Below are positions 1 through 8,306 of a DNA stretch of 34,022 bases, one piece after another. Positions within the stretch are counted from its first letter, which is position 1. Each line of letters begins with the position of its first letter. Under the pieces are notes generated by a model. It was not told the origin of the DNA. It was given only the letters and a program-made list of their open reading frames with translations, and made no database searches. The translations under genes were made by a program, and so were the position numbers. This stretch comes from Methanococcoides seepicolus (GTDB lineage Archaea > Halobacteriota > Methanosarcinia > Methanosarcinales > Methanosarcinaceae): positions 11,414-45,435 of the forward strand of contig NZ_JAGSOI010000013.1 of assembly GCF_023684405.1 (NCBI RefSeq). The letters are read 5' to 3'.

Positions 1-516
1 GGTATCCTTTTCGCGATATGCAAGATATTCATAAGTATGATCCCATCCCGGGTTCAGCATGGCTCCGCAGGCAGCAAGAGCACCGATAAGTCCTCTTCCA
101 TTCTTCCATCCTCTTGAAGGCAGGTCCAAGTTAGCGATAAGGTTCTTTGCATCATCTATCTGCAATACCTCACGCACCGCTTTCAGGAAAAATTCGCCGA
201 GCTCTTCTTTAACTTTCTCAGATCGGTCTTCGGGTATGAACACCACTCCGGGATTTGTCATCTCGCTCTGCAGTTCAGAAAGTTCGTCGACCCTTGAGAT
301 GACATGTTCCATTACTTTTTCCGGTTCTGATGTTGTTATTTCAAAAGCGGTTGAAGCATTGCCCCTGGTCTTATAGGGAATAGTAGGATTGAGGCGTATA
401 AGTATAGGGCTTCCTCTGATATTTCCGTATTCTTTCAGCTCGTCCATCAATATTGCACAAAGATAGGTGGTGCACATTCCTTCTCTGGAATCGGTATCGT
501 CTATACTTATTATCAT
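1..516 (-). CDS. tiaS: tRNA(Ile2) 2-agmatinylcytidine synthetase TiaS, N-terminal part (runs off window)
   Basis: The minus strand is open from an ATG at 516 to the window edge, giving 172 codons with no stop. The N-terminus contains IDDTDSREGMCTTYL, followed by RLNPTIPYKTRGNAST, which are the nucleotide-binding and TiaS-type signatures. TiaS is an archaeal enzyme that adds agmatine to C34 of the CAU-anticodon tRNA-Ile2 using ATP, so that the tRNA reads AUA. Later the segment DLPSRGWKNGRGLIGALAACGAML also fits the family. The usual length is about 420 residues, so the zinc-ribbon and C-terminal domains lie outside. The gene is divergent from the HTH regulator at 591, with about 75 bases between them. 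The identification rests on recalled family motifs and is strong. Confidence 0.88.
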   Translation of the reverse strand, partial: MIISIDDTDSREGMCTTYLCAILMDELKEYGNIRGSPILIRLNPTIPYKTRGNASTAFEITTSEPEKVMEHVISRVDELSELQSEMTNPGVVFIPEDRSEKVKEELGEFFLKAVREVLQIDDAKNLIANLDLPSRGWKNGRGLIGALAACGAMLNPGWDHTYEYLAYREKDT

Positions 517-555
517 GGTCTTTCAATCTGTGTTCGTTCATATACTAACAAATAC

Positions 556-565
556 ATTTATATAG
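556..565 (+). promoter_or_regulatory. TATA box of the HTH regulator gene
   Basis: ATTTATATAG is centred about 30 bases before the ATG at 591, so transcription should start only a few bases before the start codon. The mRNA would be leaderless or nearly so, which fits the lack of a Shine-Dalgarno sequence there. Confidence 0.6.
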
Positions 566-590
566 ATGTGCAAACAATGGCTTTATTGTA

Positions 591-1562
591 ATGACAAAGG
601 ATATTCTGATACATCAGATAATTGAAGTATTGGAACGCGCCGGTTTCATGGTGTCGAATCAATGTAATATCAGGCCCCGTAGTTTTGACCTCGCTGCACG
701 TCAGGGTAATACGCTCCTATTCTGCAAGGTCTTATACAATATTGACGGTCTGAACGAAGAAACGGCCCGTGAAATGAAATCTCTGGCAAAATACCTGAAT
801 GGCTATCCCATACTCATAGGTGCAAAAACACGCGACCAGCTGCTTGAGGATAGCGTAGTTTATATGAGATATGATATTCCTGCATTGAGTATACAGACAC
901 TTTACGATTATTTTGTAGAAAATGTACCTCCGCTTGTATCCGCAGCACCCGGAGGTTTGTATGTATCCATTGACGGGGATGTGCTCAAGGAAGCGAGGAT
1001 GAACATATCGATGTCTCTGGGGGCTCTTGCTTCCGAGTTGGGTGTATCCAGACGTACTATAAGCAAGTATGAAGAAGGTAAGATGGATGCATCTATTGAT
1101 ATTGTGCTTCATCTGGAGGAGATACTGGATATGGCACTTGCAAAGTCCATCGATATACTCCGCAGTTTTGAGAAAGAATTGGACCCTGCAACTGTGAATG
1201 AAGATACCTCTGAAAGGAAAACACCGCCTAATGACAATATCCTGAACCTTATATACACTCTGGGGTATGATGTCCTTTCAACGAACCAAGCTCCGTTCAA
1301 GGCGGTTTCAAAGGATACTTCCAGTACTTTCCTGACAGGGGTTAGTGAATACAGCAATGCAATGGTCAAACGTGCTCATTTGATGAGCAGCATCTCCAAT
1401 GTCATCGAGACCCAATCCGTTTTCATTATCGAGGGTAAGAGCAGGTATAAGTCTGTTGAGGACACCGTACTTATCGAAAGGGATGAGCTCAATAATATCG
1501 CAGATGCGGATGACCTTGATACTCTTATTCATGAAAGGTCCAAGCGGCATAAAGGGGAATGA
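591..1562 (+). CDS. Archaeal HTH-type (Cro/C1-like) transcriptional regulator
   Basis: This 323-residue protein belongs to the archaeal family annotated as putative HTH-type transcriptional regulatory protein. Residues 1-115 form a domain resembling a restriction-enzyme or Holliday-junction-resolvase fold (FDLAARQGNTLLFCKVLYNID resembles an endonuclease-like core, probably without catalysis). Residues about 130-190 are a Cro/C1 helix-turn-helix, with LGALASELGVSRRTISKYEEGK as the recognition region. The C-terminal 120 residues are unassigned. The start follows a TATA box by about 30 bases and has no ribosome binding site, so it is likely leaderless. No partner is indicated; tiaS diverges from it and purN follows with its own promoter. 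Target genes cannot be read from the sequence. Confidence 0.82.
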   Translation: MTKDILIHQIIEVLERAGFMVSNQCNIRPRSFDLAARQGNTLLFCKVLYNIDGLNEETAREMKSLAKYLNGYPILIGAKTRDQLLEDSVVYMRYDIPALSIQTLYDYFVENVPPLVSAAPGGLYVSIDGDVLKEARMNISMSLGALASELGVSRRTISKYEEGKMDASIDIVLHLEEILDMALAKSIDILRSFEKELDPATVNEDTSERKTPPNDNILNLIYTLGYDVLSTNQAPFKAVSKDTSSTFLTGVSEYSNAMVKRAHLMSSISNVIETQSVFIIEGKSRYKSVEDTVLIERDELNNIADADDLDTLIHERSKRHKGE

Positions 1563-1628
1563 ACTTTTTTGAGTTCCCTTCTTAATATGATCGAATGTTT
1601 TTCTGTAACAATATGTTGAGTGTTTGGA

Positions 1629-1656
1629 TATATAAGCCCAAAACTCTAATATATAG
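1629..1656 (+). promoter_or_regulatory. Probable purN promoter (two TATA-like sites)
   Basis: TATATAAG at 1629 and TAATATATAG near 1648 are both TATA-like. The second would place the transcript start close to the ATG at 1678; the first would give a short 5' leader. Which one is used cannot be decided from the sequence. Confidence 0.45.
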
Positions 1657-1677
1657 CAATCCCGTATGATGTGAGCA

Positions 1678-2286
1678 ATGACTCTCAATATTGCAGTTCT
1701 TGTATCTGGACGTGGTTCAAATCTACAGTCCATTATCGATAATATTGAAAATGGCTACATCCCGAATGCTGCTATCAAGGTCGTTATCAGTGACAAGGGA
1801 GATGCCTATGCACTTGAGAGGGCAGAAGCACATGGTATTGTTCCTGTTTTTGTGGACCCTTCCGCTTTTGGGGATAAAAAAGGCTACGAGGATAAGATCC
1901 TGGAGGTTCTTGGTAAATATGATACCAACCTTGTCCTCCTTGCAGGATACATGCGTATTCTAGGCAGCAGGATAATTGGGAAATACCGGAACAGTATAAT
2001 GAACATCCATCCGGCTTTGTTACCTTCTTTCATGGGACTTCATGCACAGAAGCAGACGTTGGATTATGGTGTGAAGGTTGCAGGGTGTACAGTTCATTTC
2101 GTTGATGAGGGAATGGACACCGGCCCGATAGTTCTTCAGAGATGCGTGCCTGTACTTGAAGGAGATGACGAGGATTCCCTTGCAGAGCGTATCCTTGAGC
2201 AGGAACATAAGATATATCCTGAAGCCGTGAAACTGTTCGTTGAGAACAGGCTTGTGGTGGATGGCAGAAGAGTATCGGTCATATGA
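1678..2286 (+). CDS. purN: Phosphoribosylglycinamide formyltransferase PurN
   Basis: This 202-residue cytoplasmic enzyme transfers the formyl group of 10-formyl-tetrahydrofolate (or the archaeal analogue) to GAR in purine synthesis. The N-terminal VLVSGRGSNLQSIID is the phosphate-binding loop. NIHPALLPSFMGLHAQKQ carries the catalytic Asn and His, and the segment TVHFVDEGMDTGPIVLQ carries the catalytic Asp. The length matches bacterial PurN. It is followed by glyA and folD, which make and interconvert folate C1 units, so the setting matches a folate-dependent biosynthetic C1 pathway separate from methanogenesis. About 110 bases separate it from glyA. Confidence 0.95.
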   Translation: MTLNIAVLVSGRGSNLQSIIDNIENGYIPNAAIKVVISDKGDAYALERAEAHGIVPVFVDPSAFGDKKGYEDKILEVLGKYDTNLVLLAGYMRILGSRIIGKYRNSIMNIHPALLPSFMGLHAQKQTLDYGVKVAGCTVHFVDEGMDTGPIVLQRCVPVLEGDDEDSLAERILEQEHKIYPEAVKLFVENRLVVDGRRVSVI

Positions 2287-2397
2287 TCGGTATGATATAA
2301 TTAATATCAGGCACTCATATCACATTATCAATTTCATACAATCACATCACTTAACAATTGATCAATTAAAACTATAATTTTTAAGGAACGATATAAT

Positions 2398-3642
2398 ATG
2401 TCTTACATTTCAGAGATTGACCCGGAAATTGCCAATGCATTGTCATTGGAGGCACAGCGTCAGGATTTCAAGTTGAACTTGATCGCTTCAGAGAACTACA
2501 CCAGCCGTGCTGTTATGGAAGCACAGGGCTCCATCATGACCAACAAGTACGCAGAAGGATATTCAGGAAAGCGTTACTATGGTGGCTGTGATTTTGTCGA
2601 TATGGCAGAGGACCTTGCGATCTCAAGAGCAAAGCAGATCTTCGGTGCAGAGCATGTAAATGTCCAGCCTCATTCAGGCTCAGGGGCTAACATGGCTGTT
2701 TATTTCTCTGTTCTCAAGCCAGGCGACAAGATCATGTCAATGGACCTTTCCCATGGTGGTCACCTTTCCCATGGAAGTCCTGTGAGCTTTTCAGGTCAGC
2801 TTTACAACATCGTTCCATACGGTGTTTCCCAGGAGACCGAGATGCTTGATTACAATGAGCTCATGGAAATGGCAAAGAAAGAGATGCCACAGATGATCGT
2901 TGTTGGGGCATCTGCATATTCACGTATCATCGATTTCAAGGCATTCAGGGAGATCGCAGACGAGGTAGGAGCATACCTGCTCGCAGATGTTGCTCACATT
3001 GCAGGCCTTATCGCTGCTGGTGTACACCCAAATCCATTCCCATATGCTGACTTTGTGACAACTACCACTCACAAGACCCTTCGTGGTCCAAGGGGTGGAA
3101 TGGTAATGTGCAAGGAAGAGTACGCAAAAGCTATCAACAAGTCCGTCTTCCCGGGAATACAGGGCGGTCCTCTCATGCACATCATTGCTGCAAAGGCAGT
3201 TGCGTTCAAGGAAGCATTGAGCGACAATTTCAGGAAGGACCAGGAACAGACCGTAAAGAACGCAAAAGCACTTTGTGCAGCGCTTCAGGACAGGGATTTC
3301 GAGATAGTTTCCGATGGTACTGACAACCACCTTATGTTATTGAACCTCAACCAGTACGACCTTACAGGAAAGGACGCAGAGGTTGTTATGAGCAAGGCAG
3401 GTATCGTCATCAACAAGAACACCATTCCGTTCGAGACAAGAGGTCCTTTCATTACCAGTGGTCTCAGGGCAGGTACTCCTGCTTCAACAACCCGTGGAAT
3501 GAAGGAATCTGAAATGGAAGAGATCGCAGACTTCTTCAAGACCGTCATTGACAACAGGGACAACGATACAGTTCTCGAATCCGTCAATGCGGATGTTCAG
3601 GAACTTTGCAGCCGTTTCCCTATCTACGAGCACCTCGGATAA
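2398..3642 (+). CDS. glyA: Serine hydroxymethyltransferase
   Basis: The 414-residue PLP enzyme interconverts serine and glycine and loads a C1 unit on the pterin carrier. The motif [14 protein letters not shown] holds the PLP lysine at about residue 226. Other family segments are [45 protein letters not shown], and [21 protein letters not shown]. The length is that of bacterial-type SHMT, in keeping with use of tetrahydrofolate. The ATG is preceded by AAGGAACG. FolD begins 28 bases after the stop, so the two are probably cotranscribed. Confidence 0.97.
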   Translation: MSYISEIDPEIANALSLEAQRQDFKLNLIASENYTSRAVMEAQGSIMTNKYAEGYSGKRYYGGCDFVDMAEDLAISRAKQIFGAEHVNVQPHSGSGANMAVYFSVLKPGDKIMSMDLSHGGHLSHGSPVSFSGQLYNIVPYGVSQETEMLDYNELMEMAKKEMPQMIVVGASAYSRIIDFKAFREIADEVGAYLLADVAHIAGLIAAGVHPNPFPYADFVTTTTHKTLRGPRGGMVMCKEEYAKAINKSVFPGIQGGPLMHIIAAKAVAFKEALSDNFRKDQEQTVKNAKALCAALQDRDFEIVSDGTDNHLMLLNLNQYDLTGKDAEVVMSKAGIVINKNTIPFETRGPFITSGLRAGTPASTTRGMKESEMEEIADFFKTVIDNRDNDTVLESVNADVQELCSRFPIYEHLG

Positions 3643-3670
3643 TTTATTGGATAATAGAAGGTGATCTTCA

Positions 3671-4531
3671 ATGCCTGATACTGATAAATCAAAGATCATT
3701 GATGGACGGGCCATCGCAAAGAAAGTGGAAGCTGAAGTGAAAGCTGATATCGAGAAGCTGATAAGCGAAAAAGGAGTAACTCCCGGGCTTTCAGCCATAC
3801 TCGTGGGTGAAGATCCTGCATCAAAGATGTACGTGAGGCTGAAACACAAGGCATGTGAGCGTGTCGGTATCTTCGCAGAGGATCAGCATCTTCCTGAGGA
3901 TATCACTCAGGAGGAACTTCTTGATGTTATCAGTTCACTGAACGCAAGGAAGGATATCCACGGTATCCTCCTGCAACTGCCATTGCCTAAACATCTTAAT
4001 GAGCAGGAAGCAATGAACGCCATCGATCCTGCAAAGGATGCGGACGGTTTCCATCCTTTCAATATGGGGCAGTTGCTTATCGGGATCGAAGGGCTTGTGC
4101 CATGCACTCCCAAGGGAATTATCCGTGCTCTTGAGGAATACGGTGTCGAGATACAGGGTAAACATGCGGTAATTGTCGGGCATAGCAATGTCGTGGGAAA
4201 ACCCATGGCTGCAATGCTTGTGAATAGGAATGCGACCGTGAGCATCTGTCATGTGTTCACTGAGGATGTCACGAAGTTCACCAGAGATGCAGATATCCTT
4301 GTTGTCGCTACGGGTGTTAAACATCTCATCAAAGAGGATATGGTCAAGGAAGGGGCTGTTATCTTCGATGTGGGTATCACCGAAGAGAATGGCAAGGTCT
4401 ACGGAGATGTTGATTTTGAGAATGTCATCAACAAGGCATCCCGCGTGACCCCTGTTCCGGGTGGCGTTGGGCCGGTGACCATTGCAACCCTAATGCAGCA
4501 TGTCCTTATGTCCGCTCAGAAGACTGCCTAA
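3671..4531 (+). CDS. folD: Bifunctional methylene-THF dehydrogenase / methenyl-THF cyclohydrolase
   Basis: The 286-residue protein carries the FolD signatures: [15 protein letters not shown] (substrate tyrosine and catalytic lysine), [36 protein letters not shown] (NADP-binding loop) and [15 protein letters not shown]. It oxidises methylene-THF to methenyl-THF and hydrolyses that to formyl-THF, feeding PurN. The start has GAAGGTGATC just upstream. It lies 28 bases after glyA. A hairpin overlaps its stop codon, so the glyA-folD transcript probably ends here. Confidence 0.96.
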   Translation: MPDTDKSKIIDGRAIAKKVEAEVKADIEKLISEKGVTPGLSAILVGEDPASKMYVRLKHKACERVGIFAEDQHLPEDITQEELLDVISSLNARKDIHGILLQLPLPKHLNEQEAMNAIDPAKDADGFHPFNMGQLLIGIEGLVPCTPKGIIRALEEYGVEIQGKHAVIVGHSNVVGKPMAAMLVNRNATVSICHVFTEDVTKFTRDADILVVATGVKHLIKEDMVKEGAVIFDVGITEENGKVYGDVDFENVINKASRVTPVPGGVGPVTIATLMQHVLMSAQKTA

Positions 4532-4560
4532 GAGGCAGTCTGTACCTTTCTTTTCTCTTT
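4521..4560 (+). terminator. Hairpin plus T-rich tract at the folD stop
   Basis: AGACTGCC (4521-4528) pairs perfectly with GGCAGTCT (4534-4541) around a 5-base loop, and the folD TAA lies in the loop. A pyrimidine/T-rich stretch follows to about 4562. In archaea T-tracts terminate transcription, and the hairpin may also stabilise the 3' end. Confidence 0.6.
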
Positions 4561-4570
4561 TTCAGTCGAA

Positions 4571-4580
4571 TTATATATAA
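4571..4580 (+). promoter_or_regulatory. TATA box of the DHPS-like gene
   Basis: TTATATATAA lies about 36 bases before the ATG at 4612 and just after the folD terminator. The DHPS-like gene therefore seems to start a new transcription unit. Confidence 0.6.
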
Positions 4581-4611
4581 TCGATGAAAACTCATAATTG
4601 TTGGTTATACA

Positions 4612-5838
4612 ATGGTCGTTGATGTTGACATATGTGGCTTGAAGGTAGGTGATGAGCACCCCGTACGCTTAATGGGTGTTATAAACCTAAGCCGCGAATC
4701 CTTTTACAAGGGCTCCGTAGTTGATACGGATTCTCTTCTTGATGTTGCTCATAAGATGATGGATGATGGTGCAACAATTATTGACCTTGGTGCACGGTCA
4801 ACATGGCCGCTTGCTGATCCCATCACAAAGGAAGTGGAATGTGCTCGCCTTCTTCCTGCACTGGAACTTTTGAAGGACAACGTTGATGCTATGATCTCGG
4901 TGGATACCGTGTTTGCAGATATTGCGGAAAAGGCCATTGAAAGTGGTGCAGATGTGGTGAACGATGTCGCAGGTTTTGCAACCGATGGCGGCATGCTTGA
5001 TGTAGTCGCTGAACATGGCTGTCCCGCAGTTGTGATGGCAGCGGGCAAACTTCCCGGTGATCCGCTGGGTATGGATGCTATCATGCAGTCCCTTGACGAT
5101 ATTCTCATTCGTTCTGAAGAACGTGGCATCGATACAGATCAGCTCATACTGGACCCTGCCATCGGTAAATGGGTGCCGGAAAAATCCGCGATGTATGACC
5201 TTGAGACCATCGACCAGTTCGAACGCCTGAAAGTCTTCGAGAAACCCCTGCTTGCAGCGATTTCACGCAAGTCCTTCATTGGTGATCTGCTCAACAAGCC
5301 TGCAGCTGAGCGCCTTTATGGAAGTCTGGCAGCAGCCGCGATCGTTGTGCAGAAAGGTGCACACATCATTCGTACTCACGATGTTGCAGAAACAGTTGAT
5401 GTGGTTCAAATTGCAGCCGCTGTACGAAGCAGACAACCCATTGTGGAAGAAAGCGGTTTCAAGGTCAGCGTTCTGGACATTACCTGTCCCGACGATGCAG
5501 CTCTTTCCATGCGAAATATAGGTGTTACCGGCACAGGTTCCAAGATAATGAAGAACAAGACGGTATCCCGTGTGCTGCGTATCAGTAATATCACAACCAC
5601 AGAGGCGCTGATAATCAAACAGGAGATCCTTGCAAGGGGTGGGGATGCAGCACTGGAAAGGGATGCGGTTTCTCATGAGACCGAAAGGACCGATGTCATT
5701 GTCATTGGTACATTGCTACAGGTAAGAAAACTTGCAGATAAGCTTGAGTGTCAGGCAAGGAACCTTCCGCTTATCTCAAAGATGATAAAGGATGCACTGA
5801 ATCAGGGATCGGACCTCGAATACCGTTATTCTTTGTAA
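4612..5838 (+). CDS. Dihydropteroate-synthase-like protein, full length, with extra C-terminal domain
   Basis: This 408-residue protein has a DHPS (pterin-binding TIM-barrel) domain in residues 1-275. It shows GVINLSRESF, IDLGARSTWP, ISVDT, NDVAG, ILDPAIGKW, SRKSFIGDLL and a final IRTHDV, which match the family order. Residues about 285-400 form a second domain with GVTGTGSKIMKNKTVSRVL and IKQEILARGGDAALERDA. From memory, this domain sits at the N-terminus of many Firmicutes FolP proteins, so the order here looks reversed. A role in making or binding a folate-like pterin is likely; a methyl-pterin-binding role is an alternative. Three N-terminally shortened copies follow downstream. In those, metV abuts the stop; here an insert of about 850 bases separates them. 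Confidence 0.85.
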   Translation: MVVDVDICGLKVGDEHPVRLMGVINLSRESFYKGSVVDTDSLLDVAHKMMDDGATIIDLGARSTWPLADPITKEVECARLLPALELLKDNVDAMISVDTVFADIAEKAIESGADVVNDVAGFATDGGMLDVVAEHGCPAVVMAAGKLPGDPLGMDAIMQSLDDILIRSEERGIDTDQLILDPAIGKWVPEKSAMYDLETIDQFERLKVFEKPLLAAISRKSFIGDLLNKPAAERLYGSLAAAAIVVQKGAHIIRTHDVAETVDVVQIAAAVRSRQPIVEESGFKVSVLDITCPDDAALSMRNIGVTGTGSKIMKNKTVSRVLRISNITTTEALIIKQEILARGGDAALERDAVSHETERTDVIVIGTLLQVRKLADKLECQARNLPLISKMIKDALNQGSDLEYRYSL

Positions 5839-5870
5839 AGGCAAAAAAATAATAACACTATGATAACAAC

Positions 5871-6117
5871 TCAATTTTTATTATATCCAAATGTGCCTGA
5901 TAAAAGAGCCCTCTTCCAGTATTGTTCTCTTTCAATGATAATTTTATCATCTGTTTTCATCGAGCGATATTCTAAAATAGAAAACTGGAAGTTTTTCCTT
6001 GCATAATCAATACCATTTTCTTTGATCAATTTTGTAAGTTCATCATTCCATTATTTTTATCCACTATCAGATATACTCCATTGATGTTCTTTAGCGCAGC
6101 CATCCAGTCTCTTTTAT
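5871..6117 (-). pseudogene. Remnant of a GIY-YIG nuclease gene
   Basis: On the minus strand, one frame reads DWMAALKNINGVYLIVDKNNG from about 6105. After an internal deletion and frame change it continues as NDELTKLIKENGIDYARK and then FQFSILEYRSMKTDDKIII, ending at the TAA/TGA complement near 5871. This matches the start and the C-terminal half of a known GIY-YIG family protein. The segment with the YIG motif and catalytic Arg is missing, so no active nuclease can be made. It lies directly downstream of the HNH gene on the same strand, inside the insert between the first DHPS-like gene and metV. Confidence 0.68.
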
Positions 6118-6392
6118 TTGTTCGCTTTTGAATGTCTGCTTCTTTTCCTTTCATCATTTCCTTTGCTTCGGTTTATTGATGTGTTAAGAGCTTGTAGATT
6201 TATTGTAGAATCAGATCCACCTTTTGATTTTGGCTTTATGTGGTCCACATCCCACCCCATCTTGGAGTCTTTCCCATGTGAAGCTTTATACATTGTTTTT
6301 CCATACGGATCTTTTCGGTATTTGTTGGGGTCTTTTCCTTTTATTTTCTTTGCCTTTTCCCAAACAGCTTCTTTTTTGTTGTTATTCACCAT
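6114..6392 (-). CDS. Small HNH endonuclease-like protein
   Basis: This 92-residue, very basic protein has the HNH core WDVDHIKPKSKGGSDSTINL followed by QALNTSINRSKGN, which holds the two metal-binding His/Asn positions. It is a stand-alone HNH domain without a DNA-recognition domain. It lies in the insert that separates the first DHPS-like gene from metV, next to a GIY-YIG remnant, and on the opposite strand to its neighbours. Both point to a decayed mobile element. Its substrate cannot be inferred. Whether it is expressed is uncertain; no clear promoter was seen upstream. Confidence 0.7.
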   Translation of the reverse strand: MVNNNKKEAVWEKAKKIKGKDPNKYRKDPYGKTMYKASHGKDSKMGWDVDHIKPKSKGGSDSTINLQALNTSINRSKGNDERKRSRHSKANK

Positions 6393-6685
6393 TGTTATTC
6401 ACCAGTCTGTAAACTATCATTATTAAAATCAAAGAATATTTATCATCATGCATGTATTAATTCAAAAAATATAAAAATTTCCACTAGTAGGGGTTTGAAT
6501 TACAATCAGCACCAATTATTCAAGCTTTAAGTTATTCTTCTTAATGTGTCTCTTGTGACAAAATGCTCTAATGAGAAGTTTATTTCCCTTTTTATCGAAT
6601 CCTTTTACCAACAACTTTATTCATTCTTTGTTGTCTATATATGAAAAGCTCTAAGCACAAAAATTACCGTTATCAGTGATACAAA

Positions 6686-7300
6686 ATGATAATCTCATCT
6701 TCCAAACCTTTCAATGAGATCCTTGAAATGCTCATGGACAAGGATGCCGTTTATATTATAGGGTGCAGCGTCTGTGCCGCCAAACAGCACGTAGGCGGTG
6801 AGCCCGAGGTCGCAGAGATGGTATCTCTCCTTTCTGATGCCGGAATAAACGTTATCGGGGGAGTCGTTGCAAAGGCCGCATGCAGTGTCCGCTCCTGCGA
6901 GTATCTTATGGAGCTTGCCCCGAACATCAAAGATGCTACTGCTGTTCTGGTAATGGCATGTGGCAGCGGTACTTCCAACATTGCACGCTTTGTGGACGTG
7001 GATGTTTATCCTGCCAACAACACCGATTCGCTGGGTGCTATGACAGGAGACAAGGTCATCCATCATCTGTGTGCCATGTGTGGTCAGTGTACGATTGCCG
7101 ATTTTGGTGGCATCTGTCCCACAGCACAGTGTCCCAAGGAATTGCTTAACGGTCCGTGTGGCGGTTCAATGGAAGGCAAGTGCGAGGTAGATCCCGAAAA
7201 GGATTGCGCGTGGGAATTGATATATGAGCGTCTTGAGAGGATCGGCAGGCTGGACCTTCTGGAAGAGGTTCGGGATGCCAAGGATAGATTGGTGAAGTGA
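6686..7300 (+). CDS. metV: MTHFR C-terminal-domain protein (MetV-like), copy 1
   Basis: The 204-residue protein is cysteine-rich: CSVCAAKQHVGGEPE, KAACSVRSCEYL, VMACGSGTSN, HLCAMCGQCTIADFGGICP, and near the C-terminus GPCGGSMEGKCEVDPEKDC then AWELIYERLERIGRL. This is the MTHFR_C family, called MetV in acetogens, where it works with MetF in reducing methylene-THF to methyl-THF. The many cysteines suggest zinc or an iron-sulfur cluster. No metF gene is present in this window. In the other three modules metV is translationally coupled to a DHPS-like fragment. Here the insert leaves it with its own upstream region, and no clear ribosome binding site is seen before the ATG. Confidence 0.88.
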   Translation: MIISSSKPFNEILEMLMDKDAVYIIGCSVCAAKQHVGGEPEVAEMVSLLSDAGINVIGGVVAKAACSVRSCEYLMELAPNIKDATAVLVMACGSGTSNIARFVDVDVYPANNTDSLGAMTGDKVIHHLCAMCGQCTIADFGGICPTAQCPKELLNGPCGGSMEGKCEVDPEKDCAWELIYERLERIGRLDLLEEVRDAKDRLVK

Positions 7301-7387
7301 GTTCTTTTTTTGTAATTTGATGTGGGTTATTGTTGATCGGTTTCAAAGTAGGATGTCGGACAAGTCTTCTGATTTCTGCCACATCTT

Positions 7388-7408
7388 TCCTGTAAAAACA
7401 GGATATTC
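7388..7408 (+). repeat. Alternating TCCTGT/ACAGGA half-sites, copy A
   Basis: TCCTGT, AAAA, ACAGGA, TAT and TCCT(A/G)T follow one another, so that two overlapping dyads share the middle half-site. The same arrangement recurs downstream of the other metV copies, at about 10680, 14768 and 19031. It lies about 25 bases before the dyad operator. It may be a second regulator site or a 3' hairpin of metV transcripts. Confidence 0.45.
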
Positions 7409-7417
7409 CTATGTATT

Positions 7418-7466
7418 CAACTGTTCACTTTCAGTTCGATGATATGGCCAGAGAATATTTATAATG
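7418..7466 (+). promoter_or_regulatory. Dyad operator plus TATA box, copy A
   Basis: CAACTG (7418) and CAGTTC (7432) are separated by 8 bases. TTTATAAT begins at 7458, exactly 26 bases after the start of the right half-site, the same spacing as in the five other copies. Here the right half-site has one change from the dyad consensus CAGTTG. Confidence 0.7.
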
Positions 7467-7481
7467 TGACTTGGTTAGAAC

Positions 7482-7557
7482 ATAATGCAACATCATAAAG
7501 ATGTTAGTGGGGGTTCAGCTAGTCTTGACGGAATAACTGAAGCCCCGTGCCCGGAGG
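7482..7557 (+). ncRNA. Conserved structured leader, copy A (3' part missing)
   Basis: AACATC/GATGTT (7489-7505) forms a hairpin, and GGGGGTTCAG (7509-7518) pairs with CTGAAGCCCC (7537-7546), as in the other copies. After CCCGGAGG at 7557 the sequence jumps straight into a protease coding region. The last stem, the closing strand and the ribosome binding site are lost. Confidence 0.65.
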
Positions 7558-8176
7558 AGAAGATATTGAAGAATCAAGATCATCTTATTGGAGACCTCTT
7601 ATAGGTGGAATAAAAATAACACGTATATTGAATGTAGGTTCTACATTGTCCTTTGCAGCTGTTGACGATAATGGAAATGAAGGATATGTAATGTCAGGAC
7701 ATGCTGCACTTAATGCAGGAGGAATTGGAGGAAACATATACCAGTACTTACTTCCAGTTGGAGATGTCACTGACATAGGTGGATATTATTCAGATGCAGC
7801 TTGGGTAGAATATAGCAATGTAGATCCATCAATATATTATACAGATAGCAATGTTGTAAAGGATGTATATGATCAGACTGATCCATTATTGGGCAGCATG
7901 GTCTATAAGTCTGGAAAAGAAAGCGGTTTGACATCAGGTGTTGTTACAGCTAAGTACCAAACTCAGCCTAGCCAAAGTTTTGGAACCCTTTATAAGCAAT
8001 TTAGTGCAACATACAATTCAGATGATGGGGACAGTGGAGGACCTGTGTTCATAACAACACCCACTGGTAAAGTGGTTCTACATGGTGTGCATCGAGGACG
8101 TTACAATGGATACGCTTCATTTTCACCAATCAGTGGAGTGATGAATGACTTAGATGTAACGCCAATACATGCTTAA
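7547..8176 (+). CDS. Trypsin-fold (S1-like) protease domain, N-terminally truncated
   Basis: The 209-residue frame holds a complete chymotrypsin-fold catalytic domain. The likely catalytic residues are His52 (VMSGHAA), Asp83 (SDAAWVE) and Ser163 (DGDSGGPVF). Compared with the paralogues at 10923, 15023 and 19275 it lacks the signal peptide and the ~130-residue N-terminal domain. The only available start is a GTG at 7547, which lies inside the leader RNA element. A deletion therefore joined the leader to the catalytic domain. Without a signal peptide the product would stay in the cytosol, so this is probably a dying gene although the frame is intact. A hairpin-T-tract follows it, then the stand-alone N-domain gene at 8307. 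Confidence 0.7.
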   Translation: MPGGEDIEESRSSYWRPLIGGIKITRILNVGSTLSFAAVDDNGNEGYVMSGHAALNAGGIGGNIYQYLLPVGDVTDIGGYYSDAAWVEYSNVDPSIYYTDSNVVKDVYDQTDPLLGSMVYKSGKESGLTSGVVTAKYQTQPSQSFGTLYKQFSATYNSDDGDSGGPVFITTPTGKVVLHGVHRGRYNGYASFSPISGVMNDLDVTPIHA

Positions 8177-8191
8177 GGAGTAATAGACAGT

Positions 8192-8235
8192 CAATAGTCA
8201 AATTATTTTAAAAATGATTTGGCTATTGCTTTTTT
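8192..8235 (+). terminator. Hairpin and T-run after the truncated protease
   Basis: CAATAGTCAAAT (8192-8203) pairs with ATTTGGCTATTG (8217-8228) apart from one internal T/G. It is followed by CTTTTTT. This is a good stem with a T-run, between two plus-strand genes. Confidence 0.65.
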
Positions 8236-8306
8236 ATAGTACAAAATTCTTACAGAAGTTTTACTTATCATTATAACCACATAGTAAATTTCCCGGTTGT
8301 GAGCAA

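Noticed and set aside
59-376. Plus-strand open frame of 105 codons
   Set aside because: It is antisense to the tiaS gene, which has clear family motifs on the minus strand.
1109-1733. Minus-strand frames opposite the HTH regulator
   Set aside because: They are shadows without recognisable motifs, opposite a well-supported gene.
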